Positions 1-9,986 of a stretch of DNA of 64,000 bases are shown one piece after another (position 1 is the stretch's first letter; every line of letters begins with the position of its first letter). A program made the translations under genes and the position numbers. The stretch comes from Lenzites betulinus (Eukaryota > Basidiomycota > Agaricomycetes > Polyporales > Polyporaceae): NCBI GenBank assembly GCA_022264855.1, contig JABYQU010000084.1:1-64000 (forward strand), read 5' to 3'. The notes below the pieces were generated by a model. The model saw only the letters and a list, made by a program, of their open reading frames with translations, searched no databases and was not told the origin of the DNA.

Positions 1-669
1 TAGGGTTACTTCATAATGTCTGCCGCCGCGCAAGTGCACGGTCTCGGGAACACATAGAGTATATTCTCCCATTATATTCTGCCTCCATGCCCTTACTCGT
101 TTTCACCTACCCATGCAGGCCGTCCTAAAACCTTTGTTTCATAAGTAACTTGGGTGAAGCTGCACACCGAGCCCTAACCTGCGCCTGTTTTACTTATTTG
201 TATGAATCATCCATTGGTTTTTTGTGGGACCTTCTATAGTTTTTATACAGTAATATAATTATCTATGTGTTCCGCCACCTTGCTGTCTACTATAGTAAGC
301 CAAGGCAGCAGATGATGCAGGGACTAATAACCCTGTAGGCTGCACTCCTCCTTAGGCAATATGGTACTTATGCATTTCTACCCTTTGGAGATATAGGGAA
401 TGGGCACTTAGTGTGCTGCGCTCCTAGTGAACAGCGCAGCCTGCAGGCAGGCATCTGAGACATCGCCATCACAAAGTGGCTGAACCATCAAAAAGTGGCT
501 GCCCATCACGGTTTTGCCGCCCGCCCATCAGCGCTTAACCTAGCCCCCCCGCGCTTAGGCTCTCCCTAACCCTCACCCACTCGACTTTTGCCCCTGTGTA
601 TTAAAGAAAGGGGGGGGCATTTCTGTAACTTGGACCGTTGGTGAAGGTCACCGATTCACTCCGGAAAAG
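1..669. other. Non-coding stretch, no gene seen
   Basis: No convincing reading frame, splice pattern or RNA gene was seen. The bases are moderately AT-rich with short homopolymers, including a G-run near 610. A lone TAGGGTT at position 1 is not a telomere array. Confidence 0.5.
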
Positions 670-699
670 TTGTGGCCTGTAGCCAGAGCTTATCTGAGT

Positions 700-1160
700 C
701 TATATCACCTACTTACATGCTCCCAGACTTGGTGGTTGTGGAGCAATGCCCTTGCATCCGCTGAAAAAGTCGAAATTTGGAGGTGTGCACGGATGCAAGC
801 GCGTTGTGGGACGGGGAAACATCGCACAGCCATGAGACCTACATTTCTGGGTAGCCCTGACGCAAGGCTACAATCTAAGGCCTTGGATCCAAGGAGTTGT
901 CCAGGTGGTTGTGGAGAAACAGCCTTGCATCCGTGGGACAGGGGGTATCCAAATGCTTGCATCCGACGGATGCAAGGGCATTGCGGCACGGGGAAAGCAG
1001 CGACAAACATTAAACCAAGTGCATCTTGTAGCCCTAAAGGAGGGCTACGATCCCTGATTGTCATCTTTAAGATTGCCCTAGCCATTGTCCCAAAAACGCG
1101 CTTGCATCCGTGCTTGCATCCGCTTGCATCCACTTTTACAATTGTAAAAGCCGGGTTATA
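700..1160. repeat. Tandem repeat region built on a CTTGCATCC / GGATGCAAG motif
   Basis: Two diverged units of about 175 bp follow each other (about 729-900 and 903-1065). Each runs from a GGTGGTTGTGGAG block through CTTGCATCC and GGATGCAAG motifs to an ACGGGGAAA block and a TAGCCCT...GGCTAC block. Near 955-977 the motif forms a perfect hairpin, CTTGCATCC-GA-CGGATGCAAG. Three more CTTGCATCC copies cluster at about 1100-1130, and an 18-bp palindrome, CTTTTACAATTGTAAAAG, follows near 1133-1150. The pattern suits the end of a degenerate mobile element, but no transposase, terminal repeat or target duplication was found. It lies just 3' of the F-box pseudogene. Confidence 0.55.
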
Positions 1161-1178
1161 TGGATAGGTGATTGCGGC

Positions 1179-1538
1179 CTAGGCGGGGATTTGGACGCTA
1201 GTAGGACTTGCGCCGAAGGATTTGCCGTTCAATGTGAGACACTGGAGGCTGCTAGCGCGTGAAAGCATTTCGGCAAGTTGGACGCATGCCGGGGACGACT
1301 AGATGAAGTCGGATAGTTCGATGTCGCGAAGAAACTTGGAGCAGCGATCGGGATGGGCGGAAACGAAGGCGAGGAAGGAGAGCAACTGTTGTTCGGTATG
1401 TATGTATGGGGTTTTGCGAAGCAGGTGTCTAGCCCCGTGGAAGTAGAGAGCCCGAGAGGTAGCCATGAGGTGGGCGCGGGCTTTTTTACAGGAAGCGGCC
1501 ATGACCTCGAGCAGGACATCATTGTTGAGGCCGGGCAT
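1179..1538 (-). pseudogene. F-box/LRR-type protein fragment, broken by an in-frame stop
   Basis: The minus strand opens with ATG at 1538 and reads MPGLNNDVLLEVMAAS, a start typical of the large Agaricomycete F-box family (LNxDVLxEV). It continues through ALYFHGARHLL and a segment like the linker before leucine-rich repeats. After FLRDIELSDFI there is an in-frame TAG at 1299-1301. The same frame then resumes as VQLAEMLSRASSLQCLTLNG, which looks like a leucine-rich repeat, until a TAG at 1179-1181. Intact family members are several hundred residues long, so this copy is both interrupted and 3'-truncated. Such proteins are predicted substrate adaptors of SCF ubiquitin ligases. The family call rests on motif resemblance only. 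The repeat array at 700-1160 abuts the lost 3' end. Confidence 0.55.
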
Positions 1539-2057
1539 GGTGAGTGGCTTGGATCCTATGCGTTAGGCTACGTGTAATATATGAGTCAGTCACACACCGC
1601 GATGAGACTAAGAGATCCCGAGTAAAAGCTTACTATGAGCTGAGCTACTTGCGCACCCGGCGTGTCCGAGTCTCCTCTAGGAGGATGAAGGTGAGGGTAG
1701 AAGGAGAGGTGGACCCGAAGTGCCCATCCGCGTGGCGTTATTTACGCGACCGGGATAACGTGCATCTTGCGTGACCGTACCGTCGCGCTCTTCGCCGTCG
1801 ACCTCGAGCTTCCATACGACGAGCAACACGATGTATGTCATGTACGCACAATGACTATCGGGAGGCTGTTAGCTCTGACCCACGCCGGGCACGTTCAGCT
1901 CATGGCACGTTGTGCTCGTGTATGCTGCCGGCCCCACTGAGTTCTCCGGTCACTTATTTAGAACCTTTGAATTGGAAAAATCAAGTATTATGGTGTACGT
2001 CTGTAGTACAACTAATACGCAGCTGATACGCAAATTGGTACAGTTAGGGGCACGCCA
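1539..2057. other. Intergenic, nothing recognised
   Basis: The gap lies between the F-box pseudogene start and the 3' end of the kinase gene. Only short unconvincing frames are present. Confidence 0.5.
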
Positions 2058-3722
2058 TTAAACCTTCAGCCACGCATCCTCCAATAACTGAGAGACCGTC
2101 GGCCTGGCCAACGGGTCAATCGTGAAGCACTTGCGCAAGAAATCGCAGGTATCGCCGATGTCCTGCGCGCTCAGGCCATCGCAAAACATCGCAAATCTGC
2201 TCTCGAGGGAGCCTTCACCGCCATCTCTGTGCTTGGCGCCGAGTGGAATCCCTGCGACCGTAGGTCGGCAACCGTTCGTGAATGCGACTAGGAGAGCTCA
2301 CCATGGCGGTCAATGAATTGCTGTCCCTTCGTGCAGCGCCGTACAAAATCCTTCGGGAACGGCCCAAGGCGTTCATAGATAAACGGCAGAAGATCCTGGG
2401 TGTGAGTCACGGTGGGAAACACTGTCTCGTTCGTGAGCAGATAAAATATCTAGCAGACATGTAAACGTAAGTGGGGGCCGCGCAATGTGGACGACTCAAC
2501 ACGCACCAGGCAGCCAACCGCCCAAACCTCGACGGGGTACGACCACGCATGCCCGAGCAGCATCTCGGGCGCGCGGATCTCAGTCGGCGTACAGATAAGT
2601 GTGTCCACGCGGATATCCTCCGCGCGTATAGCTAGAAGACGGGCCGTCAGCGATCTCTGAACGTGGAAAACAGGTCATACATACCACTGTCGTAGTCGAT
2701 GAGCTTGATATCAATGTTCGCATACGCCGGGTCCAGCCCAAAGTTGGGAAGCGGCTGCGACCGCAGGGCCGGAATGGGTTCTGGCGATATGCGCGGGTCG
2801 AGCGGGGGCGTATCCACATACATCTGCACCGGGCTGTCAGCAAGGAAGCGGTCAATCTGCTCAGTGGGGGCACGCGGGTGGTGGAGAATGTTCGCCGCCT
2901 TGACGTCTGCGAGGTGTGTGAGTGGTGGACGTGACGCGCAGCGCTCGGACTCGACTGACCTGTGTGCACCCTCTGAAGCTTGTATTCCAGAAAGCTGAGG
3001 GCTAGAAGGACTTGCCTCGTGATCGTCTTCACTGCGGGAAGCGGAAGACGGCCAGTCGGAGAGGTCTCGAGAAGATCGTCCAACGACGTGCCGTAAGGAA
3101 TTAAAACCGAGCAAAGATGTTTACCATGTGCGCTATGCTCAACAAAGTGCCTCAGAATTATCGCGCAGTGCTTGTGGCCAGGATGCGCCCGATCCGTCTT
3201 CTGGAATGAGTACATGCTCTTCGCGACTGCAATTTCGTGACTGAGGTCTTCCCGCTCGACGAGTGTGGCGTACGCTGACAACATCTTGAGCGCAACATAA
3301 CGATGCCCGTCAGGCCTGGGAAATATGAGCCGTTAATCAGTTTCCGGACGTCGAGGGTAATGAGATACGTACTTCGCTTCTTTGGCAAGCCACACACTTG
3401 AGTTGGTGCCGTAGCCCAGTTTGCGAACGACCTCATATCGGCCTTTGTCTAGCGTCTGCCCCATCCGCATGGGAAAGTATCCATAAGGACCCTCCTCCGT
3501 GCTCAGAGTGTAAGGCTCCTCATGGAATGCGGCGCGGCGAGGGTCGAGGGCCGGGTCAAGGGTGGCGGGCGGGTCAGCGTCCGAGCCTGACGAGAAACAG
3601 GGCCCAGGCGGCGCCGGTGCATTCCGATTCGGAGGTGTGGTGGCGGGTCGCACGATGTGTGCGGCTGACCTCGCCAGATCAGCGAAAAAGTTGAGCGGTG
3701 AGCGAGAAGACGATCTGGGCAT
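2058..3722 (-). CDS. SRPK-like serine/threonine protein kinase
   Basis: Six exons join in frame to 464 aa: 3722-3373, 3315-2960, 2906-2685, 2631-2507, 2449-2302 and 2251-2058. All five introns have GT/AG ends. Kinase landmarks appear in order: RYEVVRKLGYGTNSSVWLA (glycine loop), VALKML (ATP lysine), HEIAVAK (helix C glutamate), VHTDVKAANIL (catalytic loop; HRD reads HTD as in SRPK kinases), KLIDYDS (metal site; DFG reads DYD), IRAPEMLLGHAW (APE region) and VEVWAVGCL. The protein ends with DPLARPTVSQLLEDAWLKV. The N-terminal 90 residues are low-complexity and proline-rich. SRPK kinases phosphorylate SR-type splicing factors, but this divergent fungal subfamily has no known substrate, so the target is not inferred. 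All catalytic residues are present, so the enzyme should be active. Confidence 0.85.
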
Positions 3723-4525
3723 GTCGAGCTTGTAGAAAGCTTGCCCTAGTGCGGGAGTTTGGGGGGTTTGGCGGATCGAACGTGCAGGTTGTTGCCAGAG
3801 GAGGAGGAGGCGCTTACAGGCCCTAACGACGAATAGAGGCCGTCAGGGCGCTGTCGATGCTGCTTGTGCTGACCAGAGTCACTCGGTATTGCGCACACAA
3901 TCACACTGCGATGACGGCGGGGAGAGCAGCCTAGCGCAAAGACGCGTACAAGCCATATAAATAAGATACAGACGCGCCATGGATGTATCTTCAGAGACAT
4001 GCCCGCGAGTGCTAGTGAACACTGAACGTTTGAACGCACAACTACGCGCGACGCGACTCGTCCCTCTCGAGGCTCGCGCGCCGTCGGCATGTTCAGACTC
4101 AGACGTTCTCACCGGGGTCTTCACCACCCCCTCTTACACATAGGTCCAGCCTCCCTTCGGGAGGAACGATTGTCTTCCGCCTCCGAACGTGAGGCTGGTT
4201 CACGAGCCTACGTGTAGGCGCTCGTTCCTGCCTCCTCCCTCGTCTCTCCGCCGTGCTCTCCGCTCTCTGCTGTTCTGCTGTCCTGGGCTGATATGTGTCT
4301 CCTGCCATCCGCTGCTCGATCTCTTGTCTTACTGTGCTTTCTCAAACTCTCTGGGTACCTCGATCGCGTGGCAGCTCGACGTTCAAACCGCCTCTTGATG
4401 GAATTGCAGGCAGACAGCTCGTCCCGTGGAAGGAGAAGGTCCTCGCGCGCATGCGCATGTTTGGGTACTGGGAAAGCGGTGCGTACGTCCATGCCTATCC
4501 GATGTTGCGCGATCTCCCGGACGAG
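3723..4525. other. Intergenic, kinase promoter side
   Basis: This is upstream of the kinase start on the minus strand. No gene was recognised. The stretch ends exactly where the 1.6 kb duplicated block begins. Confidence 0.5.
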
Positions 4526-6113
4526 TAATGGTATACAGCCGTCGAGCCGGGAGAGCGTTATGCACACGGGCGCATTCCTTGGAATATCACGTCAGCTTTT
4601 AGTTCAACAATCGATGCATAAGACTTCACCAAGACAGGGATCACTGCACATGGAGAGTTGCCCCGCTGCACGCATCATAGTTGTTGCATTTTCAGAGCAC
4701 ACAACGCCGAGCTGTTCGCCTATCTGGCGCACGCGTTTATCCTGATGCAAGCATAGCGCATACAACGCGAAAGAGCGCGGCAGGACGCCGACGTGTTCGA
4801 AGTCCACGCGCCACAGATCGCCGGTCGCGGAGTCGTACAGAAAGTTCCGGTCCGCTGGGTCGGCGTCGTAGAACTGGAGCGGCTCGGCTTCGAAGTCAAG
4901 GGCGTAGTTCTTCCGTGGGCGCACCCACTTGAGTGCCTGACAGCGGTGGTTCAGCGGAGACATACGCGAACAGCTCGAGCTTGAACGCTGCGGAAGCGTG
5001 CCGAGACCGCACTGTAAGTACTCACTTTGTTCACATATTCCCCGACATGTTTGGCGTCTAGGAAGGGAAAAGGTGCCTCGAAGTCCCGGAAGAAGATATG
5101 TTTCGCCGTTCCTCCTCCGACCGGGCCAAGAAGGCCATCTCCGGGAAGCGGGAGGTTCACAATCCAGCCCACCGCTGAGACGATCAGCGGACGTATGGTG
5201 GCGGCATCCTCAGGACGCTGTACGAGCCAGTCTTCGACCGTAGGCAAAGGCACGTAGTCCATGACCATATAGCTGTACCAGCCACGACGGAAAGCGAGGT
5301 AGACTTGCGGGACTCGGATGCACGGCGCAGCGGCGGCAGAAGCGTCGACTCGGAGTGTATGGCGATAGACGTAGTCCTGGGTTCGGGCTTCTTCTTCCAT
5401 GCCGCACAAGCCAGAAGTGTACTTTATGAAGAATCTTGGGGTATTTGGCGGATACAAAACCTGGTTGGTTCTGAGACCCGCAGCGCGACACAGTTCGACG
5501 ATTTCGTCGAGTGATGGAACAGTGGCATCGGCGCAAGGACGTTCGACTGTCACGACAGTAGGCCTGTTAAGCAGCTTCTCCCATGGCCAATTTCCAGCGA
5601 ATAAGTGCAGGCAATGAAGCCAAGCGAAAGGAGGCGGTGGCCGGGAACGATGGGCTCGAGCTTCAGAATCTGCTAGTGGTGGCTAGAGAGCAAGGTACGC
5701 GGAAAAGCGCCCACTGCTTCGAAGCGCTTACCTGGACTTCAACGGTCCGCAGTGGCCAAAGTCCATAACACTGAAACGTACTGTCGACGGGCGTAGGTTT
5801 GAAAGACTGATAGCAATGCAGTCGACATTCTCGATCCAGGTATGTCCCCCCTGATAATAACGGAGTGCATACTTAAACTTAGCTAAATACACAGAGTGTC
5901 GCCGCAGGACCATCAGCTTTACGAGTGTTGCCGCTCGATGGTATCGTCGTTGCACGACCTCCCAGCGAGCCTGCACCCGCAGTAGTATGAATGGGGACCT
6001 CGGGGATAACTTCGGCATTGGTGGCGATGTTGGGGAGTTGTTCTGGGGCGAGCAGGCGGGTGGACGAGTAGAACTTTTCTTGCAGCCCAGCGGTGTGTAG
6101 CAAAGAACAGACT
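4526..6113. repeat. Segmental duplication, copy 1 (1,588 bp)
   Basis: This block matches 15837-17423 in the same orientation. By direct reading I see five single-base differences (4651, 4659, 4735, 5737, 6023) and one extra C in copy 1 within 5580-5582, about 99.6 % identity. It contains the whole phosphotransferase-like locus with its intron plus about 500 bp upstream. Sequence outside the ends is unrelated: copy 1 is flanked by CCGGACGAG and TTTGCGTACT, copy 2 by CTCTGGCC and AACCGTCC. The shared intron means DNA-level rather than RNA-mediated duplication. Confidence 0.95.
4604..5584 (-). pseudogene. APH-fold phosphotransferase-like gene, copy 1, frameshifted at its start
   Basis: This copy is the near-identical partner of the gene at 15915-16894. 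The conserved ATG is at 5584, but an extra base directly after it changes the frame, and translation stops after five codons. The rest of the frame, from TVERPCADATVPSL through the intron to the stop at 4604, is still open, and no in-frame ATG replaces the lost one before GLCGMEEE. The break is the only inactivating change, so it is recent. A sequencing or assembly error in the CCC run is the main alternative. If the extra base is an error, this is a second functional paralogue. Confidence 0.75.
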
Positions 6114-6973
6114 TTTGCGTACTCCTCATCGGATAACACTCTCCCCGAGTCCCTATCACTCTTCGCTTGTGCTCACATGTGCCCGCTGATTGTCTGACGT
6201 GTCTGCATGCCGCCATACGGGCGGTGGTCTGTTCGACAGGGCTTGCATGGGCAGGGGAAGCGTCGCTGACCGGATTGAAGCGGTGGAGGGGCCATGACGG
6301 ACTGAGACGATGTGGAATGTTTGTATTAGATTGCAGCGATGGTGAGCACGGGGTGGAACGAGGGCGTCGACGTGGTGGAAGTCGGGGGACGTCGCTACCA
6401 GGAAGGCGCGGCGGCAGAGACGCGTCGCGCGCACTGATCATGATCGCGTGGGCTTCATCTGCGTGGTCGGGCCGAAAATGTAACTCCTTTCTGGTTTGTC
6501 GACTATCTACCGAATATACATAGACTACTTCATCTTGCTTTTGGATCGGCCGCTCGACAAAACCCACCTGACGTCCAGTGAAGCAACCATTAGTACTAAA
6601 TGGCCAGGGGGATTTTTCCTGATGGGCTGGTAGGATTCCAGAAGAGTGCGCAGTCGTATGGTCGAGTAGTTCCGGTCGAGCAAATTGAAGCCGAAACTGT
6701 GAAGCTCCACCCTCAAGTTGGGAGCGAAGACATAGAATGACGACGCCGTGTGGACATCTTGAGTTTGCCACTTCCTCAGAGTCGAGTCCATGTAGACACA
6801 ACAACATAACGTGGGCATTATATACACACATACAAAGACTATACGTACAGCTCTCGCGGGCTATATACACTACTGAGACTACTAACGTACTAAGTACGAC
6901 TACGAATAAAATATGCGTACACAACGGTATCATCCTCGCCCCCTCCTAGGTATACTCCCTGCGCGCCGCGGGC
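6114..6973. other. Intergenic, no firm gene
   Basis: A minus-strand frame at 6525-6827 (containing LRVELHSFGFNLLDRNYS) and one at 5879-6139 that crosses the duplication edge look protein-like but have no recognisable domain or clear exon partners. They could be remnants. A TATATACACA stretch lies near 6820. Confidence 0.35.
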
Positions 6974-8542
6974 TCAGCACGACACGGACTGCACACTGAG
7001 GACAGCGCCGGGCGGGAAACCACAGTCCTCCCCGTCCGAATCCTCCGAGTCGGAGCCAACGAAGAAGAAACGCAGCGCAGGGGACGCCGGACGCGGCGGA
7101 GGAACGTCCTCCAGCTCCTCCTCAACCGCGCCCTGCTCCCCCTCATCCTCCCCACCCGAGGCCAGCGCGATCCGCGCAATCTCGTCCGCAAGCAACTCGC
7201 ACGCAGACGGCCGCCGGGGGCGTGTCGGTACAGGCCCACCAGGGAGGCGCACCACGGGCGCACTCTGGCCAGTGCACCAGCCCTGCACGAGAGGCGGCTC
7301 CATCGCGTCGGGCGTGCCGGCGTCGAGCTCGAGGCGCGTCAGCGGACTCTCCCCGAACGCGTGCTCGAAGGCGCCGTCTGCCTCGGGCTCGGGTGTCCAC
7401 GCAAACACATTCTCCCCGTCACCGTCTGCACGCTGTTCCAGGGACGCGTCGAGCTGGGCGTCCTCGTGTGCAGGCGATGAACCCGGGGGCGGGGGGTATG
7501 GTTGCGGGGGGTACGGCTGCCTATCCACGAGGATCTGCCACCGGGCGTTCCAGTCGACCTCCCACGGCTTCGCATTTACGCACAGCGCGGCGTCCTCGGG
7601 AGCGTACATGCCGCGGCACCGCCACTCCTCCTCGCGAACGCCCATGTCGTGCGCATACAGCGTCTTCGCGATGGCGTATGTGGGGTAGAAGACAAACGCG
7701 CGATCGTGCCAGTCGCAGTACGGCTCGCGGAGGGTCCGGAGATCGCCCAGACGCGGAAAGATAGGCGCATACGGGTTGTAGACAGGGAGACGGGTCCGCC
7801 GGCCGCACGCGCCCAGGAAGTCGTCCGCGTTGTCGGGCGGAGGCACAAGAGACGGAACGCGGCCGTTGGTTGGGTGGCCTGGGATATCGCGGGTACGAGG
7901 GAGAGTGGGTGGCGAGGGGTAGCGCAGAGCAGGAGCGGGGACGTGGTCGGCAGCGTAGGCAGCCTGGAGGGCGTCGAGGCGATCGACGTGGGCCCGCCAG
8001 GATAGCCAAAAGCGAAAGCGACGGTCCCAGAAGTCGCGGCAGGCGCTGAGAGCGCTGCGAGAAAGGCCATGATGGAAGACGGTCGGGTGTGCGGAAGACG
8101 CATCGCAGTCGACGGGGGCAGGAGTGGGAGCGGGGAGAGGCTCGAGCGCGGGCGGAGAATAGGTTGAGGGAGGGAGGGGGAAGCCGTCCAGAGCCGAAAC
8201 GTCTTCGTCTTCGTATTCATGGAGGTCTTCCGAGGACGAGGTCGGAGAGTCGAGGTCGGAGCCCGAGGCAGAAGAGGATGACGAGATGGGGGAGGGCGGG
8301 CAGAGAGGAGGGAGAGTCGCGGGGAGAGTCTTGGAGCTGTCGTCCTCTTCGCATTCGTTGTCAACAAGGCCAAGGGCCTGAGACATGAGTTTGATGGGAG
8401 AGAGGCCGCGACAGAGGTCGGGGGAGCTTGCGGTGCGGACGAGGGGCGGCCAGCGGTGGCCAGCGCGGCTGGGTGCGCGCGATGGGACAGGTTCGGAGAC
8501 GGGAGAAGAGGTGGTCTGTGTGATGCGGTCGTTTTCTGTCAT
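6974..8542 (-). CDS. Hypothetical protein, 522 aa, acidic C-terminus
   Basis: This is a single open exon. I chose the ATG at 8542 (MTENDRITQTTSS) because the upstream extension has no better ATG. The N-terminal 130 residues are Ser/Pro-rich with acidic runs. A central folded-looking core of about 200 residues is rich in aromatics: ACRDFWDRRFRFWLSW, CDWHDRAFVFYPTYAIAK and KPWEVDWNARWQ. The tail is again disordered and acidic (GSDSEDSDGEDC). There is no signal peptide or membrane helix. I recognise no family. Length, codon use and the conserved-looking Trp/Tyr core support a real gene. Confidence 0.65.
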   Translation of the reverse strand: MTENDRITQTTSSPVSEPVPSRAPSRAGHRWPPLVRTASSPDLCRGLSPIKLMSQALGLVDNECEEDDSSKTLPATLPPLCPPSPISSSSSASGSDLDSPTSSSEDLHEYEDEDVSALDGFPLPPSTYSPPALEPLPAPTPAPVDCDASSAHPTVFHHGLSRSALSACRDFWDRRFRFWLSWRAHVDRLDALQAAYAADHVPAPALRYPSPPTLPRTRDIPGHPTNGRVPSLVPPPDNADDFLGACGRRTRLPVYNPYAPIFPRLGDLRTLREPYCDWHDRAFVFYPTYAIAKTLYAHDMGVREEEWRCRGMYAPEDAALCVNAKPWEVDWNARWQILVDRQPYPPQPYPPPPGSSPAHEDAQLDASLEQRADGDGENVFAWTPEPEADGAFEHAFGESPLTRLELDAGTPDAMEPPLVQGWCTGQSAPVVRLPGGPVPTRPRRPSACELLADEIARIALASGGEDEGEQGAVEEELEDVPPPRPASPALRFFFVGSDSEDSDGEDCGFPPGAVLSVQSVSC

Positions 8543-9541
8543 GACTGGTCGTGATGGGAGAAGGACTGAGAGCGAGAGGAGGGTTAGCAGGATGCACGGA
8601 GCGAGACGAGGAATGGAGAGACATACGAATGTGGCTAAGGCGGACAGCGAAAGTCGCTGCAATGGACCGCTCGGACGTGAGCTCGGAGGACAGGGGCGTG
8701 CTGGGGTGTGTACTCGGCCGCGGCAGGGGACAGGAGAGGGAGCGCGAGAGCCAGGGCTGGAGGATGTGGCGGGAGGAGGCAGCGAACAAACTCGCGCTGC
8801 CGGGGTTCGCGCTCATCACACAGACGCCCACCACAACGCGTGTGTCACGTGCGTCGCGTCGACGCCAAAGAGTCCGCGTCTCCGGTGGCAAACCCCACGA
8901 CGCCAAAGAGCGGCCAGAGCGCGTCGCATTGCGTACTATCTACGCAGCTCACAAGGCCACACGTCGCGCGCACAGCGGGGAGGAACACTTGGGTCGCCGC
9001 AGCTGTCCTGCGCGCACACCACGAGTCGTGCACGAGCGGTGCCGCGAACGATCCACGCCGGCGAGAAGCCCTATTGCACGCGGTGGGCTGCGAACTGGTC
9101 TCAGCCCTCGACCAAGAAGCACGGATCACCTGCTTCATTCAGAACGCCCGCACAACACGCCCAATGGTCTTTCGAGAACCCACTCGCGCGCAGAAGGCCA
9201 GCGTATCTCACCAGATCTCGCTGCGCGAGAATAGGTTTCCGTGCGAGAGCCAGGCACCGCGAAATCGCATTTTATTGGGTGTGCAGAGCCTAATGCACGG
9301 CGTACGTGTTTGGACGCAGCCGGTGGGGATATAGAGGGCGCGGCGGTGGACAGAAGACGGCGAGCGCATGGACGAGCTGAGATGAACGCTTCTGCAGCAT
9401 GTGCATCCGCCACACCCAACACTCGTGCCGGCGCCTCTTCGCCCTCTCCTCCTCATAACCTCTCCCCCATCTCCGGTGAGTCTCCCATCCTCTCCTGCGT
9501 CCCCACCCCCACCCACACTCCCCCCCAATCCAGCTCGCGCC
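8543..9541. other. Divergent promoter region between the 522-aa protein gene and dynein light chain
   Basis: About 1 kb of GC-rich sequence serves two divergently transcribed genes. CT-rich pyrimidine tracts at 9430-9535 directly precede the dynein light-chain ATG, as is common for fungal 5' leaders. No other gene was seen. Confidence 0.5.
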
Positions 9542-9986
9542 ATGTCCGACAAAGTCGACGCGCCCACCTCCTCCGACCCCTCCCTCGCAAAGGGCGCCGA
9601 CCCCAGCGGCGGCCCCAAGGCCATCATCAAGAACGTTGATATGTCCGAGGACATGCAGCAGGAGGCTGTCGATGTCGCTCACGCAGCCCTCGAAAAGTAC
9701 AACATCGAGAAGGACATCGCCGCACAGATCAAGAAGGAGTTCGACAAACGCCACGGGCCCACCTGGCACGTCGTCGTCGGCAAGAACTTTGGTTCCTATG
9801 TCACGCATGGTACGCACCCCTGCCCTCCGTGCCCCCCACATACTCCATCTGCCCCCGAGGACGCGCAAACGCGTTGCGGCGCGCTCTGCCTCACGCGATT
9901 CTTTCGCTGACACACGCCTCGCAGAAACAAAGCACTTCATCTACTTCTATATCGGCACCCTCGCCGTCCTCATCTGGAAGTCATAG
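9542..9986 (+). CDS. Dynein light chain, LC8 type
   Basis: Two exons (9542-9809, 9925-9986) join as ...YVTH-ETKHF... to give 109 aa. The body is classical LC8: [56 protein letters not shown] and [19 protein letters not shown]8 is a dimeric hub that binds dynein intermediate chain and many other partners through short motifs in a groove formed by the last beta strands. Typical LC8 is about 89 aa. This one has an extra segment of roughly 20 residues ([17 protein letters not shown]) at the N-terminus, and no ATG lies closer to the conserved part. The intron position inside the YVTHET motif is clear from GTACGC and CGCAG. Confidence 0.95.

Noticed and set aside
1..10. Telomere repeat at the window start (TAGGGTT) and AAAACCCTAACCCC near 22591
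   Set aside because: Single motif units only; no TTAGGG array.
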